A stretch of 64,000 nucleotides of DNA from Fennellomyces sp. T-0311. Taxonomy: Eukaryota; Mucoromycota; Mucoromycetes; Mucorales; Lichtheimiaceae. The stretch spans positions 62,001-126,000 of the forward strand of contig JALLLT010000017.1 in assembly GCA_025266875.1 (NCBI GenBank), in the 5' to 3' direction. Shown here piece after piece: positions 56,287-64,000 of this stretch; the stretch's first letter is position 1, and every line of letters begins with the position of its first letter. A program made the translations under genes and the position numbers. The notes beneath the pieces were generated by a model that did no database searches, was not told the origin of the DNA, and saw only the letters and a list, made by a program, of their open reading frames with translations.

Positions 56287-58779
56287 TGTAAAGTGAAGAA
56301 GTAAAAGTGAAAAAGTAAGAGAAACCTGCAGAACGGTACGGGAGTAGACAAGGCTAAAAAAGAGTATTGTGTGTGTGTGTGTGTGTGTGTGTTGGTCGGA
56401 GGCAAAAAATGACTGGCCACCGCATTGACGAAACCCGAAACCATGCTTTTTTCCCCTTCTCAACCCGCTTGATCATCCACATGGAATGCACCCTTCTGTC
56501 CTGCTCGTCATCCATATACGCTTGACGTGATCGCGCGCAATTGGTAATATTGTATCGATCTTCTACCACGCCAGCAGAGATCATGCCCGGCTGACTGATT
56601 CCCTCCCGTTTCCGTTCCGCGAGTACCACCAGATGACCCTTGAAACGGTCCAATGGCCCAGCCCATCACCTTCGCTTGGTGCGTCTCTCGTCGCTCGCCA
56701 TGTCCCTGAGGACGCTCTTACTAATGTTTGTGTGTGAGTGTATGCGTGTGTAACCGGTAGCGCTGTTGATTTCCCAAAGTTTATGCCGACAACCCTTACG
56801 CCTCTTTGCAATTGGCATTGCGTATGATATCAATATTTTACAATAGATTCTGTAATGATTACAAACAGGCCTGCTTATTTCTGGAACTGCTTGTCTACGC
56901 CAAAAAAAAGAACGCAGATGCGCTAAAACACTTAAAGTTTAGTACAATCTCAGCGGCACTCTTTACCAGCGAAACGTCATTGTACACAGTCCAGGGACCA
57001 AAGCTTGTTTTTTCACTTATGACCATCGGATGGCGGAGATAGCCGTTGTTGGGGACTATATCATGCACAGCGTAGCACGGCGGGGTAGGCACCTGACTGT
57101 ACACGAATTGCACTTGTTCTAACGAAAATGATCAGTATAGAAAACTGGACGATCAGCCAAAGATCATGACACTTTTAAACTGGATCGACTTGCTTAATAT
57201 AGCTGAAAATTCCCTTTTGTCCATCCAATCACGCAACCATTTTGGTCTGCTGTCCAGAATTGTTATCATTGCATCTTTAAACAATAGCAAGTTCTTTCTA
57301 ATCGGAGACCAACGAGTAAAGCCTTCCCCCCGGGCAAAACATATGAGACATGCATGCCTTTTTTTTATCGAACGAGCACTCATGCTTAGCCACCCCTGAA
57401 TTCCAATGCAACAGTGACGGGGTCCTCGTTACAGTTTGGTAAGTGCTATCGATCAATAGACTATTTCAAAAAGCTTAATTCTTTATTTGCTCTCACTTGT
57501 GTACTATGCTTTTTTTTCCATGGTTTCCGACTTGTTTTTCCAGAACATGCTCACATCGCACATAATGAAACAAAGAATATGAAGACTTGTGGAAATGACA
57601 GCCTCCAATTTCTGAACACGCGCCTAGTGATGCGGTGGAACGACAGCTTCCTCGTCAAAGCTGCCATAGTGTATCACTTGGCAACCTTTATTCATGCTTC
57701 GTGAAACCAGCGCATGGCTTGGGCGCAGTCAATTGTGTTACATCATGGTTACACACGCACAATCCAGTGGGGTGGATCCACTTGCTTCTCCTTGTTTACT
57801 GAACAAACGCAAGATGTATCAGTAAATGTGATTTCAATGTTGTAACCAGCAATTTACGCATTTTCTTTCTCCAACCCCCAAGGTTACGCATATGTTTGAG
57901 AAAAATCCAATATTGGTATATTATGCGTCTACAGTCTTGGCATCTGTTGGTTGCGGATACGCGTCCGAATAAAAAAAAAAACCTTGCTTGACGTATTACA
58001 GATCCGATGGTCTGGGTAAATAGTAACTTGCGAAACAAGTTGGCTGTAATTTTCTAATCAAGACCGTTAGGTACCAGTACCACTGTCATTTTTTGGTCGG
58101 TTGCCGTGGTTAGCAACTTTGACATTATTTGCATCCAAGATAAACATATACGTATACGTAGCACTTGTTCCGATAACATTCCGACTGCACCAACTATACC
58201 TACCATAGGAATTTAATTTCCTTGACAACCGATATTTTCATACACTGATTTGATCCCATAGGATGGCATGGGAATATTTAGCCGCTATAGTAAATAACGA
58301 TAACGGTGACTCCCGCTTCTCAACTGATGAAACGGACCAGCGTTTCGGTAACAGGCAGTAATTTCAGTGCATCAGTTGGTAGCTCCACAAGAAGTATACG
58401 AAATGACCACTGATATTGGCTTGTCCGTTCCGATACTACGTACTAATTAATTCCGCAATTGGATCGCCCTAATAGATAAGTAAGTTTTGTAGAAAGCTTT
58501 ATGGCGCATCCAGCGATAGTAACCGTTCGAAAAATGAACGGCACAGGAAAAAGCTTACTTGGAAGGAACCCAATTTTTGACATTTAAACGTAATCTTCAA
58601 AAACAATTGTACATATTAAGACTTTCTTTGACTTTTGCACTAGATGCACCAAGACGAGCACTTTACGTAACCGCTTAGTTCGTGTCTCTAGCGTTCTTTG
58701 GAGCCGACGTATGATCGAAAGCGTGTCAACTACTGCTAAAGAAAATTGGCCAGAAGCGTATTAAAGTGGAAGAAGTAAA
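56287..58779. other. Gene-poor region with GT microsatellite and decayed frames
   Basis: A (GT)n tract lies at about 56369-56391. Two adjacent minus-strand frames (57113-56895 and 57383-57153) are protein-like (SLVKSAAEIVLNFKCFSA, LLLFKDAMITILDSRPKWL) but lack joining signals and motifs. They may be a gene relic. Nothing else is supported. Confidence 0.45.
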
Positions 58780-59080
58780 GGGTAAAATGTATATGAAATG
58801 AAAAAGTCAGAGCTAGAAGAACAAGTAAAACGGAAAAAGTCCAGAATTGAAAGAATTCGAAGTCAAAAATCCAAAAAGTAGGAAATGGAAACAGCGAATT
58901 TGAAAAACATGAAAAGTGAAAGAGTCAAAAGGGAAAAGCCATCTGGAATGGATAATGCTACGTGAAAAATGCTTATGGAATTATCTTTAATACGTGTTTC
59001 AACGGAAAAGCACCATAGTGCATAGTTATTACCTGGTAGCCATGCAGCCATTCTATTTATCATAGGGACAGCAGCTATAT
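58780..59080 (+). repeat. Dispersed repeat family R1, member 3
   Basis: A purine-rich lead (GAAAAAGTCAGAGC, AAAACGGAAAAAGTCC) is followed by the core GAATTATCTTTAATACGTGT, TTTCAACGGAAAAGC, GTGCATAGTTATTACC and CTATTTATCAT. It has the same block order as 6880-7060 and 5550-5275 (minus). It is the longest member seen. Confidence 0.6.
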
Positions 59081-59929
59081 GTGTATGCGTGGTACGCATT
59101 ATTTCAAAAGTAATATCTTATTTTCCGTTATTTGCGTGGCATCCCTTCCATGCTCGTCAAATCAATGCTCACCTCACTAAAAAATTCAATACATGGCTCC
59201 TCTTATTTTATTGATTTTTTTTTGTGCGGTGAACAATGATCTGACGAGCATTGAAGGGAACGTTGCAACAGTATCAGCTCTGAAGGAAACGTAATTTGTA
59301 TACGTGTTGTATCAGAACGAAAACATCAGAAGTACGTAAAAGGGACGATTAGGTCAATAAGACTTAGAAAGAGAAGAGGTGCTTTATTATATTATGAGAA
59401 TTCACTCTGTTTATAAAGGTGCTTATTGGAGATAGGTCTTCCTTATTCCGTGTCTATTGCTGACAAAGATGATGCTCTGCAGTGGATGCGAGTAGCTAAC
59501 AGATTAGACTTTGTGCGATATCGCGGATGACGGAGTATAAGAGTACGAAACTCGTTGTTGGCTAAGCTCATAGGGAGGATAGGTAGCAGCTGTGATTGGG
59601 AGTAAGTTTTGTCGTGTTGTTGGATGGAACAATAAGAAAAAAACGCCGCAGCTATAGTAGTACATAATATAAAATACGATTCGCCTGACGGCTGGGCTTA
59701 GTTTGGGCAATAACGATTGCTTCTATGATGGACAGAAGGACAGCCACAGTCATGCCTGTCCACACAGAATCTGCAAGGTCCGGTAGGACTCGTCATTGCC
59801 TGATTTACAGACGTGTGTCACTCAGCAGTGAAAAAGTCACGCTGGATTTCTCACAAACGACAAGCATTTTTCCTATAATTCATGTCCATGCTTCAAAATG
59901 TGGGTAGACACTCTTACCTGAATGTGGTT
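59081..59929. other. Gene-poor spacer before the satellite
   Basis: About 850 bp of AT-rich DNA. No gene is recognised; several short incidental frames only. Confidence 0.45.
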
Positions 59930-62097
59930 AAACGACGCTGACTTATTTCTAAATGATAAGGCTTTATTGGCCCTACCACCAGTTGCAGGAATGTAGTAGC
60001 CGCGGAGATGCTTCTGGTACGCTCAGCAAGACAGCCATACTTGCTGGGTTGTGTCAGGCGCTGGGTCCAGCTGGCGGGTGAGCTATTGATACGCTCCCGG
60101 CATCTCTGTGATCGGCTGCTGCATCGTTGACGGTGCCGACGCTTGGTCTCTGGCTAGATGATTGGGTAGTTAGTAGCTTGATGGCAAGCTGCGCTACGAA
60201 GGCGCTGGAATAGCCACCAGCATTATGCTGGGCCCATGTTTCCTCCAGAGTCCCTCATTTCAAGACAGACATTCAAAAGATACGGATACACTCTTATTTG
60301 ATTAGAAACCACGGCGCTAACTCATTCCTAAACTATAAGGTCCTACCTCTGGTTGCGTGGATGCAGTAGTCTTGGGGATGCTTCTGGTACGCTCAACAAG
60401 ACAGCCATACTTGCTGGGTTGTGTCAGGCGCTGGGTCCAGCTGGCGGGCGAGCTATTGATACGCTCCCGGCATCTCTGTGATCGACTGCTGCATCGTTGA
60501 CGGTGCCGACGCTTGGTCTCTGGCTGGATGATTGGGTAGTTAGTAGCTTAATGGCAAGCTGCGCTACGAAGGCGCTGGAATAGCCACCAGCATTATGCTG
60601 GGCCCATGTTTCCTCCAGAGTCCCTCATTTCAAGACAGACATTCAAAAGATACGGATACACTCTTATTTGATTAGAAACCACGGCGCTAACTCATTCCTA
60701 AACTATAAGGTCCTACCTCTGGTTGCGTGGATGCAGTAGTCTTGGGGATGCTTCTGGTACGCTCAACAAGACAGCCATACTTGCTGGGTTGTGTCAGGCG
60801 CTGGGTCCAGCTGGCGGGCGAGCTATTGATACGCTCCCGGCATCTCTGTGATCGACTGCTGCATCGTTGACGGTGCCGACGCTTGGTCTCTGGCTGGATG
60901 ATTGGGTAGTTAGTAGCTTAATGGCAAGCTGCGCTACGAAGGCGCTGGAATAGCCACCAGCATTATGCTGGGCCCATGTTTCCTCCAGAGTCCCTCATTT
61001 CAAGACAGACATTCAAAAGATACGGATACACTCTTATTTGATTAGAAACCACGGCGCTAACTCATTCCTAAACTATAAGGTCCTACCGCTGGTTGCGTGG
61101 ATGCAGTAGTCTTGGGGATGCTTCTGGTACGCTCAACAAGACAGCCATACTTGCTGGGTTGTGTCAGGCGCTGGGTCCAGCTGGCGGGCGAGCTATTGAT
61201 ACGCTCCCGGCATCTCTGTGATCGACTGCTGCATCGTTGACGGTGCCGACGCTTGGTCTCTGGCTGGATGATTGGGTAGTTAGTAGCTTAATGGCAAGCT
61301 GCGCTACGAAGGCACTGGAATAGCCACCAGCATTATGCTGGGCCCATGTTTCCTCCAGAGTCCCTCATTTCAAGACAGACATTCAAAAGATACGGATACA
61401 CTCTTATTTGATTAGAAACCACGGCGCTAACTCATTCCTAAACTATAAGGTCCTACCGCTGGTTGCGTGGATGCAGTAGTCTTGGGGATGCTTCTGGTAC
61501 GCTCAACAAGACAGCCATACTTGCTGGGTTGTGTCAGGCGCTGGGTCCAGCTGGCGGGCGAGCTATTGATACGCTCCCGGCATCTCTGTGATCGACTGCT
61601 GCATCGTTGACGGTGCCGACGCTTGGTCTCTGGCTGGATGATTGGGTAGTTAGTAGCTTAATGGCAAGCTGCGCTACGAAGGCACTGGAATAGCCACCAG
61701 CATTATGCTGGGCCCATGTTTCCTCCAGAGTCCCTCATTTCAAGACAGACATTCAAAAGATACGGATACACTCTTATTTGATTAGAAACCACGGCGCTAA
61801 CTCATTCCTAAACTATAAGGTCCTACCGCTGGTTGCGTGGATGCAGTAGTCTTGGGGATGCTTCTGGTACGCTCAGCAAGACAGCCATACTTGCTGGGTT
61901 GTGTCAGGCGCTGGGTCCAGCTGGCGGGCGAGCTATTGATACGCTCCCGGCATCTCTGTGATCGACTGCTGCATCGTTGACGGTGCCGACGCTTGATCTC
62001 TGGCTGGATGATTGGGTAGTTAGTAGCTTAATGGCAAGCTGCGCTACGAAGGCGCTGGAATAGCCACCAGCATTATGCTGGGCCCATGTTTCCTCCA
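59930..62097. repeat. Satellite array, 370-bp unit, about six copies
   Basis: The landmark CTTCTGGTACGCTCA recurs at 60011, 60381, 60751, 61121, 61491 and 61861, exactly 370 bp apart. Units 2-6 are almost identical; unit 1 and the partial unit before it (59930-60010) are diverged. The array ends abruptly after CCTCCAG at 62097. Each unit contains the palindrome CCAGCAT-t-ATGCTGG. 370 is not a multiple of three and no long frame runs through, so the array is non-coding satellite DNA, GC-richer than its flanks. The linker variant TACC(T/G)CTGG and the GGC(G/A)CTGG variant mark neighbouring units as related, a sign of local homogenisation. Confidence 0.95.
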
Positions 62098-62244
62098 GAA
62101 CGTTCCCCCATCTGGATGCATATGTCTGTAGTGGATTTTTGTTTGTGGTTGTTGCGCAGATTATAAACCTTTAAAATGTATGTTATTACATTGCATTGAA
62201 GGGACAATTTTTATTTGAGTAATTGTATTATCGAATTACGCATT

Positions 62245-63906
62245 TTAGTCATCGATGTCGTCCTTTTCCAGCTCACGTGTCGTCCACACGTCTCGAATCC
62301 ATGTAGCCATATTGTCGGTATCATTTGCTTTTGTTGTCATGTCTTTCATTGATGTTTTCTTGGTTGGGACACGTATACTGTCGTAAATATTTTTCAAGTC
62401 TGTACACATTTGCACGAGCATATGTAGATCACGTGTTGCTTTGGAGAGTGTTGTAGTTTTGCTTTGAGGGTTGGTGGGGTCTTCGATTATCACCTCGCTT
62501 GCAGATAAAGGTACTGTGAAAGAGCTGATTTCATCAACAACATATAAACCGCTTCGTGCCAGCCGAAGACCAAATATCTGCATTTCTAGGCCTGTCACCA
62601 TAGCGAACGGGAAGACTGCTTTGGTGATGGTACGATTGCGTATGCTTGGGTTTTCCTTGATAATATGATTCAATTGTGCTTTCATAGAAACCACGACCTT
62701 GGCCTTATCGTTATAATATTTTCTGGCGGTGACAATACGGGCGAATTCAACTGTTGAAAAGTCGACCGTGTTTTCCGCAGTTGTCAGTCTTAGGTCCATT
62801 TTCATCCTGTGGCCGCTTTTGATGGTAATTTCAGATATCGTTTCTCCCCAGCGAGGCTCGATACCGGTTCCACGGAAAGCGAATTCGATCAGTGGCCCCC
62901 AAACTTTCACAATATAGTCAGTTTCGGATACGTTTGAGACGCGATGCGGAAGAAACAGGTATTCACTGTATAGATGGAGCTTTATCATATGCTGGTAAGT
63001 GTCGACATTGATATCATGGCGGTCCTTGATGCTTGGCGATATCTTCTTTATCGCATTCAACCATGTCTGCCATCGTTTTGAAACCTTCTTGTGCGTACCG
63101 TGTACAATCACGTGGTCAAGGGATTTTGTAGCTTTGTTTTCGGGCAGATCAATCTTGATGCGCAGGTCATCAAGGTAGACTTCACCTGCTTTTTCTTGAA
63201 TCGCTGCAAGGTGGGTATCTTCTGTATCATCACCAACGTCAACGATCCGATTCATACCGAGGACTTTATAATAAAGGTCCTTTTTGTTATTGATTGAGCG
63301 ATTGTGGGCAAGTGTGGCAATGAAGGAGCCAAGGCTCACATCGAGACCGTGAATTTGATGACCGTCGGTTTCCAATATTGTACGGGGGTGCTTGTTACTA
63401 TTAGCTTGCTGTGCATTGCTGGCTCTTTTCTTGGCTGACGGTACGACATATGGCTTGATGACAAGCTTGCTATATGCTGCCTGTTGTTCTTCTTTAGCCT
63501 GCTGTGATGATGCGTGTAACCAAAAGTTCGTAACATCCGTGTTGTTGAGGACCTGGGAAGAAGCAAAGCGATCAGTGGCTCTATCGCTTGAGCTGTGCGC
63601 AGCTTGCAATCGCTAAACTTACAGAAAATTGGTTCCTTGCGATGGCTTCTGACCAATGTCGGAAATCCTCATCGTCTGAGCTTCGTCCTTTGTCAACGCT
63701 TTCCCTGTACTCGCTTTCGGCGGTGCTTCGGTTTAATACGGAATATTTGCCTAGGGCAAAAAACGCAGGGAGACCATTGTTCTCATGGTAGTTCTCATGT
63801 AGCCAGTTGTAACAATTCCTGATAATGAAAGCAATGCATAAGCTGGAAATAGAGATACAACGCGAATCATAGAAACGATTACTTACCAAGTGAATTCGGT
63901 GCTCAT
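62245..63906 (-). CDS. Unknown 507-aa protein, possible nuclease-like core
   Basis: Three exons: 63906-63887 (20 nt), 63818-63623 and 63552-62245, total 1,524 nt, 507 aa, in phase. The start reads MSTEFTWNCYNWLHENYHEN; Ser/Asp-rich and Lys-rich linkers follow. The central part is folded-looking: KLHLYSEYLFLPHRVSNVSE, TDYIVKVWGPLIEFAFRGTG, EPRWGETISEITIKSG, then MKMDLRL and VDFSTVEFAR. An Asp followed ~14 residues later by ExA, after a conserved Glu, recalls the core of PD-(D/E)XK nuclease-like folds, but the match is loose. It has no signal peptide or membrane helix. Likely a lineage-specific family. It sits 148 bp from the end of the satellite array. Confidence 0.6.
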
Positions 63907-64000
63907 TTTACAATGGAGAGGAACCTTTTTCTCCGCAGAACAACGCGTTTCCAGTTATCACTTGCGCGTATTTTTTTGGATCATCCAGCGATAGGATTTG
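63907..64000. other. Window edge
   Basis: 94 bp upstream of the last gene. No feature is seen before the window ends. Confidence 0.5.

Noticed and set aside
56895..57383. Two protein-like minus-strand frames
   Set aside because: No splice signals joining them, no motif and no start context; kept only as a possible relic.
59930..62097. Regular repeats that could suggest a CRISPR array
   Set aside because: Units are 370 bp, contiguous and without unique spacers; the host is eukaryotic.

Overview
The window reads as nuclear DNA of a filamentous fungus, most likely an early-diverging Mucoromycota (Mucorales-like) genome. Genes are split by many short introns (about 35-110 bp, GT...AG, often with CTAAC-type branch sites). 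Intergenic DNA is AT-rich and full of decayed transposons. The gene set combines Mediator subunits, an Asterix/WDR83OS homologue, FRA10AC1, a fungal histidine phosphotransfer protein and a Kre9/Knh1-type wall protein. No rRNA, convincing tRNA, CRISPR array or prokaryotic operon is visible. The order-level placement is inference; 'fungus' is well supported.

Left part (1-13.5 kb): a GPI-type Kre9/Knh1-like wall protein, Mediator subunit 4 (minus) and FRA10AC1 (plus). Then comes a tandem family of three intact, intronless NmrA-like NAD(P)-binding oxidoreductases (3853, 7936, 11436) and a fourth decayed copy (12946) with an internal deletion. A broken Tc1/mariner element with terminal inverted repeats and TA target duplications sits between copies 2 and 3.

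13.5-32.8 kb: housekeeping genes. These are eIF3 subunit L, a C2-domain/proline-rich protein (Fic1/Inn1-like), RanBP1, a repeat-rich gap with an unknown mobile element, a sugar transporter, a bifunctional 6-phosphofructo-2-kinase/fructose-2,6-bisphosphatase, an alpha-arrestin, and a 110-codon orphan ORF divergent from the arrestin across only 78 bp.

32.8-41.4 kb is a gene-poor repeat region: a second decayed Tc1/mariner relative, two further pieces of the unknown element (one with a near-identical 401-bp internal duplication) and a 172-bp pogo/Tigger-type MITE.

41.4-56.3 kb is gene-dense: a small secreted protein, an unknown nuclear-looking protein, a long Mediator subunit 5-like gene, a carbon-nitrogen hydrolase ending in SKL, a peroxisomal acyl-CoA oxidase ending in ARL, Paf1 (whose apparent first exon is 5 nt lying inside the gene upstream), a small unknown gene, Asterix and a Ypd1-type phosphotransfer protein.

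56.3-64 kb is gene-poor. It holds a third member of a short dispersed repeat, a satellite of 370-bp units (about six copies) and an unknown 507-aa protein, possibly with a restriction-endonuclease-like core.

Functional links are modest. Med4, Med5 and Paf1 all act in RNA polymerase II transcription. The acyl-CoA oxidase and the adjacent hydrolase both carry peroxisomal C-terminal signals. The transporter, PFK-2/FBPase-2 and alpha-arrestin are common players in sugar uptake and its regulation, but nothing here proves co-regulation. Exon coordinates were assembled by hand from splice consensus, reading phase and family similarity; no alignment or transcript data were available.
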